The notes under the pieces are model-generated. The model saw only the letters and a program-made list of their open reading frames with translations, did not search any database and was not told the DNA's origin. The translations under genes and the position numbers were made by a program. A stretch of DNA of 64,000 bases from an uncultured Pelagibacteraceae bacterium (GTDB lineage Bacteria; Pseudomonadota; Alphaproteobacteria; Pelagibacterales; Pelagibacteraceae). Where the stretch lies: the NCBI GenBank assembly GCA_902567765.1, contig CACFNI010000002.1, positions 62,001 to 126,000 of the forward strand, read 5' to 3'. Shown here one piece after another: positions 1 through 10,661 of the stretch; position 1 is the first letter of the stretch; each line of letters opens with the position of its first letter.

Positions 1-2
1 AA

Positions 3-674
3 ATTTATGAAAATGGATGTCGGTTTATGCAACTTACTTACAACAATCAATCTCTTTTAGCGACAGGTTGTTATGAGAAAAACGATAGTGGCGTTACAAA
101 TTTTGGAAGAGAAGCTATTAGAGAAATGAATAGATTGGGGATTGTTATTGACATGTCTCACTCTAGTGAAAAAAGTACATTAGATGCAATTGAGATAAGT
201 GATAAACCTATAGCTATTACTCATGCAAATCCAAATTTTTGGTATAAAGCTTTAAGAAATAAATCAGACCAACTTTTAAAAACTTTAAGCGAAAGTGGAG
301 GGATGTTGGGTCTATCTTTATATTCTCATCATTTAAAAAATGGTAGTGATTGTACTCTAGATAGTTTTTGTGAGATGGCAGCAAAAACTTGTGAACTTAT
401 GGGTGTTAAAAATGTTGGAATTGGATCTGATCTTTGTCTAAATCAACCTGATAGTATTGTTGAGTGGATGCGAAATGGTACTTGGGCAAAGAATAAAAAT
501 TATGGAGAGGGATCAAAAAAAAAACCAGGTTTTCCAAAACAACCTGATTGGTTTAAAGATGCTAGAGGATTTAAAAATTTAGAAAATGGACTGCAGAAAG
601 TAGGTTTTAATGAAATTGAAGTAAATAATATACTAGGTAACAACTGGTACAATTTTTACAAAGGGATAAATTAG
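3..674 (+). CDS. Membrane dipeptidase (peptidase M19), truncated at 5' window edge
   Basis: Frame stays open upstream of the ATG at 27 (IYENGCRFMQLTYNN...); M19-like 'LTYN', 'DMSHSS', 'ITHANP' and 'GIGSDL' motifs. Confidence 0.85.
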   Translation: MYENGCRFMQLTYNNQSLLATGCYEKNDSGVTNFGREAIREMNRLGIVIDMSHSSEKSTLDAIEISDKPIAITHANPNFWYKALRNKSDQLLKTLSESGGMLGLSLYSHHLKNGSDCTLDSFCEMAAKTCELMGVKNVGIGSDLCLNQPDSIVEWMRNGTWAKNKNYGEGSKKKPGFPKQPDWFKDARGFKNLENGLQKVGFNEIEVNNILGNNWYNFYKGIN

Positions 675-2335
675 TGGAAATTAAACTTAGAGATCCAAAG
701 ATTGTTATGAAATTATCAAAACTTGGATCATTTCATCAATCAAAATTATCATTTTTAAGATCTTTTTTAAAAGAGTTTAGTGATTGGAATTTTAAAAGAG
801 ACTTATTTGATTTGGATGAGAATGGATATGGAAAAGCTGTTTATTCTCTTAAAAAAAATAATAAAATTTATTCCTTAGTTTGCTTCGCAAATAAATTAAG
901 CGATATAGAAAGATCTGATAGAGTAATAGCAACTAAATGGGATGCTGCATTTGCTTTACATGATGGAATTCCTACAAAGACAGATATAGAAAGATTGCAA
1001 AAAAATGTACCAAAACAAGAAGTTGGTAGACTTTCTTATAAAGAATTAACTTTATCTAGAGCAAATAAATCGATTAGAATTTTTAATTATATTGTTGAAT
1101 GTCTATCTCAAGGTAAACAACCTGATAAAAAAAAAGTTTTTGATGTTGGGTATTTATATAGAACTACAGCAGTTTACGGTTCAGGAAAATTTGGACTAGC
1201 AGATAGATTTAGAATAAAAAATAGAAATGAAATCTGTGGCCCATTTAGGTTAGAAATGATGTTAGTTTATTTAGTAAGACAATTTACTTTTGATCAGGTT
1301 AATTATATTGCTAAACAAAAAAATCCTAGTAGAGCTATAGAACTTGATAAGGAAATATGTAGAAATCTTGGCATAGGAAATTCTACCGGATTAGGAATGG
1401 CTCCTTTTATAGTTAATCATCCAACTCTCTTAAATAACTGGGTTATGTCTAGAGAAATATCTCTAAAAAAAATAAGGGAAATTAAAAATGTAAAAAATCA
1501 GGACGCAGAAATTTTTAAAGATATTTTAAAGAAATCACTTAAAAATATATCTTTTTGGAATACAGAAAGTGAATTCCAAAAAAAAAAAATAGTTGGTCTT
1601 TATAAAGATTTAAAGAAATTGATTGATTTTTTAGACAAAGATTTTGATTTTAAAAAAGATTATGCCTTCAACGATCTATATTTATGGTGTGAAAAAAATC
1701 TTAAAGATGAGTGTATCGAATATGCTGTTTCAACGTTTATGGAGCCATATGATGATATTATTAACCCTTTAATTTATAAAATGAGCGCAGATGAAGATAA
1801 ATATTTTACAATTCCTACACAAAAAAATATTGAAAATTTACGCAATATAATTGAAAAAAATTATTCAGAAATTCTTAAAATTGATTTTTCAAGAGAGGAA
1901 AATAACCAAAATTTTTGGTTTATCTCTAAAAATAAAGAAGAGCCAAGATTGGCAGATAGATACAAAGAGCAGGGCGCAGAATTAGAACAGCCACTTGCAA
2001 TTGCAAGGGATATTAAAAGATTATATGAAAGAATTGCTAATACAAAAAATACATTAAGTGTTGGAAAATTTTTGATTGAAAATAACGATTTAAGACATGC
2101 CGTAAGAAGAGTATTCATTTCTGAGTTTTTTCCATACTCAGAAATTCAAGATAATACCATTGGTTCAAAATTAATGCCCATAGATATGTTAAGATTAAAA
2201 TTATCTTTTTTTGGAGCAGTTAAGTTTGATCCAAGATCAGATAAATGGCTAAGAATTTGCATGTTTCAGGGAGCGCCTTTACCAAATGAACTTCAATCTT
2301 ATGATAGTGGGTGGATTTATAATTCTATTAATTAA
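674..2335 (+). CDS. Uncharacterised conserved-type protein, 553 aa
   Basis: Long ORF with GTG start overlapping the stop of the M19 gene (TAGTG); no family recognised. Confidence 0.8.
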   Translation: MEIKLRDPKIVMKLSKLGSFHQSKLSFLRSFLKEFSDWNFKRDLFDLDENGYGKAVYSLKKNNKIYSLVCFANKLSDIERSDRVIATKWDAAFALHDGIPTKTDIERLQKNVPKQEVGRLSYKELTLSRANKSIRIFNYIVECLSQGKQPDKKKVFDVGYLYRTTAVYGSGKFGLADRFRIKNRNEICGPFRLEMMLVYLVRQFTFDQVNYIAKQKNPSRAIELDKEICRNLGIGNSTGLGMAPFIVNHPTLLNNWVMSREISLKKIREIKNVKNQDAEIFKDILKKSLKNISFWNTESEFQKKKIVGLYKDLKKLIDFLDKDFDFKKDYAFNDLYLWCEKNLKDECIEYAVSTFMEPYDDIINPLIYKMSADEDKYFTIPTQKNIENLRNIIEKNYSEILKIDFSREENNQNFWFISKNKEEPRLADRYKEQGAELEQPLAIARDIKRLYERIANTKNTLSVGKFLIENNDLRHAVRRVFISEFFPYSEIQDNTIGSKLMPIDMLRLKLSFFGAVKFDPRSDKWLRICMFQGAPLPNELQSYDSGWIYNSIN

Positions 2336-2943
2336 TGATAAGTTTAAGTGAAATCGATACAACAGTTAAGAGGGCAACTAAAGCAATTGGATTTTCTTGG
2401 GGTATTGCTGAGGAAGTAGGAAAATGTATTCGAATTTTAGAAATGTTTGGGCTGCCTGGGATAAAAAATCTAAATCAATATTACAAAGTTTTTAGTAATA
2501 AAAAGTTTCAAAATGTAAGTCTTATAACAAAATCAAATATTTCAAAGGTATCTTATTGCCCTATAATTTCTGGTGTAAATTTTTTAGATCAAATTCATAA
2601 CTTGCAAAATTTAGAAGAAATAGAATTTGAAAACTTAGGTTTTCCTATTCTTTTTATACCATTTTTAAGTAGATCTTCCGAGATAATAGGAAAAAGAATC
2701 TTTTTAAAAATTGATGATAAGGAACTATTATTAAATTTTAATCAATCAATTTTCTCTAATTATTTAAGCAAAAAAGTAATTGAAAATGGAAATAGAATTA
2801 AAATATCTTTTATAGAAAACAAAGATTCTTTTACCAGTCAAGATTGGCAAGAACTTTATAAGCTATCTGAGAAAACTTTTGTAGAGGAAACAGATGAACT
2901 AAAAATAAAGACAGCTGGCGCGGGATTAACTGACAATGATTAA
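2335..2943 (+). CDS. Uncharacterised protein, possibly DUF3726-like, 202 aa
   Basis: ATG overlaps upstream TAA (TAATG); family call from memory of the N-terminal pattern. Confidence 0.65.
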   Translation: MISLSEIDTTVKRATKAIGFSWGIAEEVGKCIRILEMFGLPGIKNLNQYYKVFSNKKFQNVSLITKSNISKVSYCPIISGVNFLDQIHNLQNLEEIEFENLGFPILFIPFLSRSSEIIGKRIFLKIDDKELLLNFNQSIFSNYLSKKVIENGNRIKISFIENKDSFTSQDWQELYKLSEKTFVEETDELKIKTAGAGLTDND

Positions 2944-3088
2944 AGAAATAGATAATAGTTCAGATGAATTTAACGATATATGCGAGGATTGCAAAAAAGA
3001 GGATGTTAGCGTTTCTCAAAATTTAATTTTAACAGGATTTAAAATTTGCGAGTCTTGTAGACTTTCAAAAAATATTTTTCCAATTTAA
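2936..3088 (+). CDS. Small zinc-ribbon-like protein, 50 aa
   Basis: Not in supplied ORF track; MIKEIDNSSDEFNDICEDCKKEDVSVSQNLILTGFKICESCRLSKNIFPI with two CxxC pairs; 8-bp overlap with upstream CDS. Confidence 0.6.
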   Translation: MIKEIDNSSDEFNDICEDCKKEDVSVSQNLILTGFKICESCRLSKNIFPI

Positions 3089-3630
3089 CTTATAGTGCTT
3101 ATCGGTAAAGAATTTAATTTGCTCATAACGAACGATATAGAAATGAAAGCAATAATCAAAAACGATAAAATTACTACTCCAAAAGCTTTAAAATTCGATT
3201 TTAAATTTAATGTTTGCTTAGTTGCGATTATTAATCCTGCAAAAATCCAAAATTGAGTAATAAAAATTATTGGAATTAATAAATCAGGCGTTACAGCAAA
3301 AAATCTTAATATCCCAGGTGCATGAGCATATCCAACGCTAATTAAAACTTTTTTAAAAGCAACCTTTGTATCTTTATCGGGAAATAATTTAACTCCTATA
3401 ACATATATAAATAATCCCCAAACTATCCAGGTAAAAATCGCAGTCAAACCAGATAAACCAATTGCAGTTTTTACTATTGTATTTGCAGCTACGGCGCCAG
3501 CTATACCATCTAATATCATGATAAGACCTGCAAAATATATTGCTGCTTCTCCAAAATTAGAATTATCTCTATAAAGAGTTTTATCTAATTTTAAAGAACG
3601 AAAAAAAATATTTAAAAATTCTCCAAACAT
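3085..3630 (-). CDS. Yip1-family-like multi-pass membrane protein
   Basis: 181 aa with several hydrophobic segments; Yip1-type pattern. Confidence 0.6.
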   Translation of the reverse strand: MFGEFLNIFFRSLKLDKTLYRDNSNFGEAAIYFAGLIMILDGIAGAVAANTIVKTAIGLSGLTAIFTWIVWGLFIYVIGVKLFPDKDTKVAFKKVLISVGYAHAPGILRFFAVTPDLLIPIIFITQFWIFAGLIIATKQTLNLKSNFKAFGVVILSFLIIAFISISFVMSKLNSLPISTIS

Positions 3631-3632
3631 AT

Positions 3633-4292
3633 TTAAAATAAAGTAGTCTCTTTTTTAATATATTTATCCAAGACTTTACTTAAACTATCTTCAGATTTTG
3701 AGAAAAAATGATTTGCTTCATTTACTGGCTGAAATTCAACTTTAATTCCTTTTTGTGATGATAACCTTTTATTTAATTCATTTATAGATTCAATTGGAAC
3801 TAATTCATCTTTTTTACCGAAAACCATTAAACCCGAAGTTGGACACGGCGATAGAAAAGAAAAATCATATACATTTGGTTGAGGAGAAACAGCAATAAAT
3901 CTATTTATTTCTGGTCTTCTCATCAGTAACTGCATAGCAATCAAAGATCCAAAAGAAAAACCTGATATCCAGCATTGTGAATTATCAAAATTTTCTTTTT
4001 CTAACCAGTCTAAAGCTGCAGCAGCATCAGCTAGTTCACCTTGGCCATTATCAAAATCCCCATCACTTTTTCCTACTCCTCTAAAGTTGAATCTACAAAC
4101 AGAAAAATCATTATCCATAAATGAGTGGAAAGTTTCTACAACAACTTTATTATTCATTGTACCTCCATATTGCGGATGTGGTTGAAGGACTAAGGCAATA
4201 GGTGATGTATTTTTTTTACTTTTAAAATATTTTGCTTCAAGTCTTCCTGTGGGACCAGGAATAAATATTTCTACAATTTTATTCTTATCCAT
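3633..4292 (-). CDS. Alpha/beta hydrolase
   Basis: 'LQPHPQYGGTMNN', 'FNFRGVGKSDG' and 'GFSFGS' nucleophile elbow. Confidence 0.85.
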   Translation of the reverse strand: MDKNKIVEIFIPGPTGRLEAKYFKSKKNTSPIALVLQPHPQYGGTMNNKVVVETFHSFMDNDFSVCRFNFRGVGKSDGDFDNGQGELADAAAALDWLEKENFDNSQCWISGFSFGSLIAMQLLMRRPEINRFIAVSPQPNVYDFSFLSPCPTSGLMVFGKKDELVPIESINELNKRLSSQKGIKVEFQPVNEANHFFSKSEDSLSKVLDKYIKKETTLF

Positions 4293-4385
4293 ATATGCAA
4301 TTGATAATTAATCTCAAAGTTTTTTAAGTTATTAAAAATATGTCTACCATATGTAGGTGACAAATTGCTATTTTAATTATCTAAA

Positions 4386-4412
4386 CTTGACTATTTTACT
4401 ATGGTATATATA
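4386..4412 (+). promoter_or_regulatory. Candidate promoter / IscR-type operator upstream of iscR-suf
   Basis: cTTGACTattttACTAtggtatatat: TTGACT-like -35 and AT-rich -10 region; imperfect dyad resembling type-1 IscR sites. Confidence 0.4.
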
Positions 4413-4437
4413 TAAACTCTTGCAATTTAAGGATTTT

Positions 4438-4863
4438 ATGAAATTAAGTACAAAAGGTAGATATGCTGTGATGGCCTTGGCTGATATAGCCAAGTTCGAT
4501 GACAACAACCCCGTATCACTTAGAGATATATCTCTTAGACAAGGTATATCATTGCTCTATTTAGAACAGATTTTTTCAATGTTAAAAAAAAATCAAATCG
4601 TAGAGAGCGTTAGAGGGTCGAATGGTGGTTATAAATTAACTAAAAGCCCCGACCAAATAAAAATTTCAAATATTTTTTCTGCTGTTCAAGAAAATATTAA
4701 AACAGTTGGATGTAAAAAGGAGTCAAAAAAAGGTTGCAATGGAAAATCTGCAAAATGCATAACACACAACTTATGGGATGAGTTGGAACTACATATAAAC
4801 GAATTTTTCAACAAAAAGAATCTTAGTGATTTAGTTAAGGGTAAAAATGAAAACAGAGTCTAG
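4438..4863 (+). CDS. iscR: Rrf2-family Fe-S regulator, IscR-like
   Basis: Start revised to ATG 4438 ([18 protein letters not shown]); three C-terminal Cys ([16 protein letters not shown]); directly upstream of suf genes. Confidence 0.9.
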   Translation: MKLSTKGRYAVMALADIAKFDDNNPVSLRDISLRQGISLLYLEQIFSMLKKNQIVESVRGSNGGYKLTKSPDQIKISNIFSAVQENIKTVGCKKESKKGCNGKSAKCITHNLWDELELHINEFFNKKNLSDLVKGKNENRV

Positions 4864-6307
4864 CCAAAATTCTCGAGAAAAAGAAATTGAGAAGTTGAAA
4901 AAATATAAATACGGATTTTCAACTGATATTGAAAATATCAAAGCTCCTAAAGGACTAAATGAGGAAGTAATTAGATTTATTTCTAATATTAAAAAAGAAC
5001 CAAAATGGCTTTTAGATTGGAGATTGAAAGCATACCAAAGACTTAAAGTTCTAAAGGAACCAAACTGGCAAAAACCAAAATATCCAAAAATAAATTATCA
5101 AGATTTGTATTATTATTCAGCTCCCAAAAGCTTTAAAGAAAAACCTAAAAGTTTAGATGAACTAGATCCTAAATTATTAGAAACCTACAAAAAATTAGGT
5201 ATACCTTTGCAGGAGCAAAAGAGATTGAATAATATTGCTGTAGATGCAGTTTTTGACTCAGTTTCTGTTGCAACTACTTTTAAAGATAAATTAACAGAAA
5301 AAGGAATAATATTCTGTTCTATATCTGAAGCGATACAAAAACATCCTGAACTTGTTAGAAAATATTTAGGGTCTGTTATACCTTTAACAGATCATTTTTT
5401 TGCAACCTTAAACTCAGCAGTATTTACAGATGGTTCTTTTGTATATGTGCCGCCAGGAGTAAGATGTCCAATGGAATTATCAACATACTTTAGAATTAAT
5501 GCATCTGACACAGGTCAATTCGAAAGAACATTGATTATAGCTGATAAAGGAAGTTATGTAAGTTATTTAGAGGGTTGTACAGCTCCAATGAGAGATGAAA
5601 ATCAATTACACGCAGCAAACGTTGAATTAATTGCTCTTGATGATGCAGAAATAAAATATTCTACAGTTCAAAATTGGTATCCAGGTGATAAAGATGGTAA
5701 GGGTGGAATATATAATTTTGTAACTAAAAGAGGACTTTGCAAGGGTAAAAATTCAAAAATTTCATGGACACAAGTTGAAACAGGATCAGCAATTACATGG
5801 AAATATCCCAGCTGTATTTTAAAAGGGGATAATTCAATAGGAGAGTTTTATTCTATTGCAATAACAAATAATCATCAGAAGGCTGATACTGGTACAAAAA
5901 TGATTCATTTGGGAAAAAATACTAAGAGTAAAATTATTTCTAAAGGTATAAGTGCTGGGTTTTCAGATATGACATATAGAGGATTAGTCGATATTTCAAA
6001 AAAAGCAGATAACTCAAGAAACTATACTCAATGTGATTCACTTCTTATGGGCAATAAATGCGGCGCTCATACAGTTCCTTACATTAAAAATAAAAATTCT
6101 GGATCAAATTTAGCGCATGAGGCTACCACATCAAAAATCAGTGAGGAGCAGCTACATTATTGTCAGCAAAGAGGTTTGAATTCAGAGGAAGCTGTAGGGT
6201 TAATTGTTAATGGTTTTTGTAAAGAAGTTCTTCAACAGTTACCAATGGAGTTTGCGGTAGAAGCTCAAAAATTAGTTGGAATTAGCTTAGAGGGGAGTGT
6301 GGGTTAA
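4847..6307 (+). CDS. sufB: Fe-S cluster assembly protein SufB
   Basis: SufB motifs ([29 protein letters not shown]); operon position. Confidence 0.97.
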   Translation: MKTESSQNSREKEIEKLKKYKYGFSTDIENIKAPKGLNEEVIRFISNIKKEPKWLLDWRLKAYQRLKVLKEPNWQKPKYPKINYQDLYYYSAPKSFKEKPKSLDELDPKLLETYKKLGIPLQEQKRLNNIAVDAVFDSVSVATTFKDKLTEKGIIFCSISEAIQKHPELVRKYLGSVIPLTDHFFATLNSAVFTDGSFVYVPPGVRCPMELSTYFRINASDTGQFERTLIIADKGSYVSYLEGCTAPMRDENQLHAANVELIALDDAEIKYSTVQNWYPGDKDGKGGIYNFVTKRGLCKGKNSKISWTQVETGSAITWKYPSCILKGDNSIGEFYSIAITNNHQKADTGTKMIHLGKNTKSKIISKGISAGFSDMTYRGLVDISKKADNSRNYTQCDSLLMGNKCGAHTVPYIKNKNSGSNLAHEATTSKISEEQLHYCQQRGLNSEEAVGLIVNGFCKEVLQQLPMEFAVEAQKLVGISLEGSVG

Positions 6308-7042
6308 GTGCTTAAAATCAATAATTTAAATGCTAAAGTTGGGGAAAAATCTATTCTAAATGATTTTTCATTAGACATAAAACCAGGCGAAGTACACGCA
6401 ATAATGGGACCTAATGGATCTGGAAAGAGCACTCTATCAAATATTTTGTCAGGAAAAAAAGGATATGATGTATCCGGTGAAATAAAATTTGAGGGTATCG
6501 ATCTGTTTTCACTCGAGACCGAAGAGAGGGCTCATAAGGGAATTTTTTTAGCATTTCAATATCCATTAGAAATACCAGGGGTAAATACAAACATATTTTT
6601 AAAAACCTCTCTTAATGCAATTAGAAAAGCCAGGGGAGAAAACGAGCTAGATGCTCTAGAATTCTTAAAGTTAGTTAAGCAGAAGTCAAAGGAATTAAAA
6701 TTTGATGAAGAAAAACTAAATAGACAATTGAATGTTGGTTTTTCTGGTGGTGAAAAGAAAAAGAACGAAATTTTACAAATGTCAATTTTAAATCCTAAAC
6801 TTTCTATATTAGATGAAACAGATTCAGGACTAGATATAGATGCGCTTAAAACTGTGGCACAGGGAGTTAATGCTTTAAGAAAAAAAAATAATTCCTTTTT
6901 AATAATTACTCATTATCAAAGACTTCTTGATTATATTAAACCAGATCATGTTCATGTTTTAATGAATGGCAAGATTACTAAATCAGGTGGTCCTGATCTT
7001 GCACTTGAATTAGAGAAGAAAGGTTATGAAGGCTTAAACTAA
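6308..7042 (+). CDS. sufC: Fe-S cluster assembly ATPase SufC
   Basis: Walker A GPNGSGKST, 'FSGGEKKKNEI' signature, 'DETDSGLDIDALK'; GTG start. Confidence 0.97.
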   Translation: MLKINNLNAKVGEKSILNDFSLDIKPGEVHAIMGPNGSGKSTLSNILSGKKGYDVSGEIKFEGIDLFSLETEERAHKGIFLAFQYPLEIPGVNTNIFLKTSLNAIRKARGENELDALEFLKLVKQKSKELKFDEEKLNRQLNVGFSGGEKKKNEILQMSILNPKLSILDETDSGLDIDALKTVAQGVNALRKKNNSFLIITHYQRLLDYIKPDHVHVLMNGKITKSGGPDLALELEKKGYEGLN

Positions 7043-8290
7043 ATGGAAAAACAATTAATAAAAGATTTTGAAAAATCGTTTAAAAATTCGAATTTAGATT
7101 CTGAAAAAATAAATCTTAAAAAAGAATTTTTAAATAAATTTATTAAAGAGGGATTGCCTGGCAAAAATTTAGAAAATTGGAAGTTTTCAGACTTAAGTAA
7201 AATTATTAAAACAGAAATTGGAGATTTAAGTTTTTATAATGATATATCATCACCAAATAAAATTGATCCATCAATATATCTTAAGGGAATGGAACATAAT
7301 TCCATTGTTTTTATAAATGGTAGAGTCGAAAAAATTAATTTAAAATTTGAGGAAATAGATAAGGTAGAAATTTCAGAGGATTTTCAATCGGATAAAACCT
7401 CTTTAGATATTAACTCCTTAGTAAATTTAAATTCTGCCTTCGCAGAGAAGAATTTTTTATTAACTGTAAAAGAGAACTATTCTTTTAAAAAACCATTAGT
7501 TGTTTATCATTATACAAACAAAAAAATAAAATCCCAAAACCTTAATCTTAGACTAAATTTTGAGTTAGAAAAAAATACTTCTTTAAAATTAATTGATGTT
7601 TTAGATGATTTTTCAGAAAAAAATTTCATTAACACTTTTTATAGTTTTAAATTAAACGAAGATGCAATTTTAAAGAATTATAAATTAGATATTAAAAATA
7701 ATAGTAATATTAAATATTCATTCACAAACTTTGAGCAAGAAAAAAACAGTTTATCAGAAACATTTATACTTTCATCAGGCTCTGACTTTAACAAAAATGA
7801 GATTAACTGTAATTTAAATGGAAATTATTCTTCTGCGTTTGTTAATGGAATTTTATCTTTAAACAAAAAAAAGCATCATGAAATTAGAACTAATGTTAAT
7901 CATTTAACAGAGTCTACTAAAAGCTATCAATTAATAAAGAGCGTTTTAGAAAATAATGCAAGAGCAGTTTATCAAGGAAAAATATTTGTTAGTTCTGATG
8001 CGCAGAAAACTGATGGATATCAACTTAGCAAAGCTATTCTTCTTGAAGATACAACTGAATTTAATGCAAAACCAGAATTAGAAATTTATGCCGATGATGT
8101 AAAATGTTCACATGGATCTGCATCTGGAAGTTTAAATGAAAATTCAATATTCTATATAATGTCAAGAGGACTTAACTATAAACAGGCTAAAGAGCTTTTA
8201 ATAAATGGTTTTTTATTAGATGTTATCAATAAAATTACTGACGAAGATGTTAAGAATTTAATAAAAACTATGATCGGGATTAAAGAATGA
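7043..8290 (+). CDS. sufD: Fe-S cluster assembly protein SufD
   Basis: C-terminal 'DDVKCSHGSASGSLNENSIFYIMSRGL'; between sufC and sufS. Confidence 0.95.
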   Translation: MEKQLIKDFEKSFKNSNLDSEKINLKKEFLNKFIKEGLPGKNLENWKFSDLSKIIKTEIGDLSFYNDISSPNKIDPSIYLKGMEHNSIVFINGRVEKINLKFEEIDKVEISEDFQSDKTSLDINSLVNLNSAFAEKNFLLTVKENYSFKKPLVVYHYTNKKIKSQNLNLRLNFELEKNTSLKLIDVLDDFSEKNFINTFYSFKLNEDAILKNYKLDIKNNSNIKYSFTNFEQEKNSLSETFILSSGSDFNKNEINCNLNGNYSSAFVNGILSLNKKKHHEIRTNVNHLTESTKSYQLIKSVLENNARAVYQGKIFVSSDAQKTDGYQLSKAILLEDTTEFNAKPELEIYADDVKCSHGSASGSLNENSIFYIMSRGLNYKQAKELLINGFLLDVINKITDEDVKNLIKTMIGIKE

Positions 8291-9501
8291 ATATAGATAA
8301 TATAAAAAAAGAATTTCCAATATTTAATCAAAAAATCCAAAATAATGATTTAGTATATTTGGATAGCGCAAATTCATCACAAAAACCACAGGTAGTAATT
8401 GATAGAATTTATGATTTCTATTCAAAAGAATTTTCTAATGTTGGAAGAAGCATTCATTATTTAGCTGTGGCGGCAACAAATATGTATGAGAACACAAGAG
8501 TTTCCGTGCAAAAATTTATAAATGCAAGAGATAAAAATGAAATAGTTTTTACAAAAGGAGCTACAGAAGCTATTAATTTAGTTGCAAGTACATTTGGTCA
8601 AAAATATTTAAAATCAGGAGATGAGGTATTATTAACCGAATTAGAACATCATTCTAATTATGTTCCTTGGCATTATTTAAGAAAATCTAAGGGAGTAAAA
8701 ATAGAGTTTGCCGATGTAAACGAAGAAGGAGAAGTTACGCTTGAGAGTATAGAAAAAAAAATTACACCTAAAACAAAAATTATAGCTATCACTCATCTTT
8801 CCAACGTGACTGGTGCTATTTTGCCTATTAAGGAAATAACACAACTAGCTCACTCAAAAAATATTCCAGTATTGGTAGATGGTTGTCAAGGAGCTCCACA
8901 TTTAAAATTAGATATGCAAGACTTAGATTGTGATTTTTATGCTATATCTTGTCATAAAATGTACGGACCAACGGGCTTAGGAATTCTTTACGCAAAAAAA
9001 AAATGGTTAGAAGAATTACCACCATACCAAGGTGGTGGAGGAATGATAGGTGAGGTCAAAAAAGAAGGCATCACTTATGGTGATTTGCCTAACAAGTATG
9101 AAGCAGGAACAATGCAAACTGCACAAGTTATCGCTTTTGATGAGTCTATAAAGTTTTTAAATAAAATTGGAATAGAAAATATATCAAAACATGAAAATGA
9201 GATTTTGATGTATGGAGAAGAAATACTCAGAAAAAATAACTCAGTTAAATTAATTGGAAATCCAAAAAATAAAGGTGGAGTTTTGTCTTTTACAATTGAT
9301 GGAATACATCCACATGATATTGCTACTATTTTAGATGAAGATGGTGTAGCAATAAGAGCTGGGCATCATTGTTGTCAAATCCTCCATGATAAATTGGGTT
9401 TACCAGCAACAGCGAGAGCCTCTCTAGGTATTTATAACACCAAGGAAGATTTTGATATATTAGATAAGGCTATAAATAAAACCAAAAAAATTTTTAAATA
9501 A
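8287..9501 (+). CDS. sufS: Cysteine desulfurase SufS
   Basis: 'TKGATEAINLVA', PLP Lys in 'SCHKMYGPTGLGILY', 'RAGHHCCQ'. Confidence 0.97.
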   Translation: MNIDNIKKEFPIFNQKIQNNDLVYLDSANSSQKPQVVIDRIYDFYSKEFSNVGRSIHYLAVAATNMYENTRVSVQKFINARDKNEIVFTKGATEAINLVASTFGQKYLKSGDEVLLTELEHHSNYVPWHYLRKSKGVKIEFADVNEEGEVTLESIEKKITPKTKIIAITHLSNVTGAILPIKEITQLAHSKNIPVLVDGCQGAPHLKLDMQDLDCDFYAISCHKMYGPTGLGILYAKKKWLEELPPYQGGGGMIGEVKKEGITYGDLPNKYEAGTMQTAQVIAFDESIKFLNKIGIENISKHENEILMYGEEILRKNNSVKLIGNPKNKGGVLSFTIDGIHPHDIATILDEDGVAIRAGHHCCQILHDKLGLPATARASLGIYNTKEDFDILDKAINKTKKIFK

Positions 9502-9975
9502 ATGAACTTAAAAGAACTTTATCAAGAAATAATTTTGGATCATGGAAAAAATCCAAGAAATTTAAGAAAGACCGATAATTTTAATAAAGATGCAAGGGGA
9601 CATAATCCTTTATGTGGAGATAAAGTACATGTTTATTTAAAACTTGATGAAAGTAAAAAAGTACAAGATATATCTTTTGAAGGTCAGGGATGTGCAATAT
9701 CAATGGCATCAGCATCTATTATGACTAGTATGGTAAAAGGCAAGGAAGAGCATGAGGTAAAAGAGATAGTAAATGATTTCTTAGAAATGATTAAGGAAAA
9801 AGAAACTCTAAATACAAAACTTTTAAGTGAAGATGAAAAAACTAAATTAATGTGTTTATCGGGTGTTAAACAGTACCCAATGAGAGTAAAATGTGCGACG
9901 CTTTCATGGCACACTTTAACATCAGCTATTGATAAATCTCAGAATGAAATTAATATGGAAAGTACGGAAATTTAA
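9502..9975 (+). CDS. sufU: SufU / IscU-like scaffold protein
   Basis: 'ILDHGKNPRN', 'NPLCGDKV', 'GQGCAISMASASIM', 'VKCATLSWHTL'. Confidence 0.93.
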   Translation: MNLKELYQEIILDHGKNPRNLRKTDNFNKDARGHNPLCGDKVHVYLKLDESKKVQDISFEGQGCAISMASASIMTSMVKGKEEHEVKEIVNDFLEMIKEKETLNTKLLSEDEKTKLMCLSGVKQYPMRVKCATLSWHTLTSAIDKSQNEINMESTEI

Positions 9976-10271
9976 TGAATTTAAAAGACAAAGTTATTAT
10001 AGAAATAAAAAAAATATATGATCCTGAAATTCCTGTTAATATTTATGAATTAGGTTTAATTTATGATATTTCAGTTAAGGACAAAGATATAAGTGTAAAA
10101 ATGACGCTAACAACACCTAATTGTCCAGTAGCAGAAAGTTTACCTAAGGAAGTGAAAGATAGCATTATGGCAATTAAAGAAGTTGGGAAAGTTGATCTTG
10201 ATTTGGTCTGGGATCCTCCATGGGATAAGTCAATGATGTCTGAGGCTGCAAAATTGGAATTAAATTTATGA
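9975..10271 (+). CDS. sufT: SufT-type DUF59/MIP18 protein
   Basis: 'YDPEIPVNIYELGLIYDI', 'MTLTTPNCPVAESLP', 'VWDPPWD'. Confidence 0.92.
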   Translation: MNLKDKVIIEIKKIYDPEIPVNIYELGLIYDISVKDKDISVKMTLTTPNCPVAESLPKEVKDSIMAIKEVGKVDLDLVWDPPWDKSMMSEAAKLELNL

Positions 10272-10603
10272 CAAAACAAATAATAACTTTAAGCGATAAT
10301 GCCGCTAAAAGAATTAAAGAGATAATGTCATCAGCTGATGGCAATTCTGTTGGAGTAAGAGTTGGAGTTAAAAGCGGTGGATGTGCTGGCATGTCTTATG
10401 TAATGGAATATACAAAAGAAGTTAATCCAAATGATGAGATGATTGAGGAAAAAGGCGTTAAGGTTTTTATTGATCCTTCAGCTGTAATGTATTTGCTTGG
10501 AACAGAAATGGATTACAAGAAAGAGGAGTTTTCATCTTCTTTTGTCTTTAAAAATCCCAATGAAACTGAGCGTTGCGGGTGTGGAGAGTCATTTAAAATC
10601 TAG
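10268..10603 (+). CDS. sufA: A-type Fe-S carrier, SufA/IscA-like
   Basis: HesB pattern 'VGVKSGGCAGMSYVME' and C-terminal 'CGCGESF'. Confidence 0.93.
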   Translation: MTKQIITLSDNAAKRIKEIMSSADGNSVGVRVGVKSGGCAGMSYVMEYTKEVNPNDEMIEEKGVKVFIDPSAVMYLLGTEMDYKKEEFSSSFVFKNPNETERCGCGESFKI

Positions 10604-10661
10604 TATAAGTTTTATGCATATCTGCATTGCAAAAAATGCATATCTTTGTTAGAGTGATTCC

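Noticed and set aside
4357-4437. N-terminal extension of the IscR-like ORF
   Set aside because: Extension covers the promoter-like region; the family start [14 protein letters not shown] begins at 4438.
10061-10392. Minus-strand 72-aa ORFs
   Set aside because: Antisense to sufT and sufA, which have clear family motifs.
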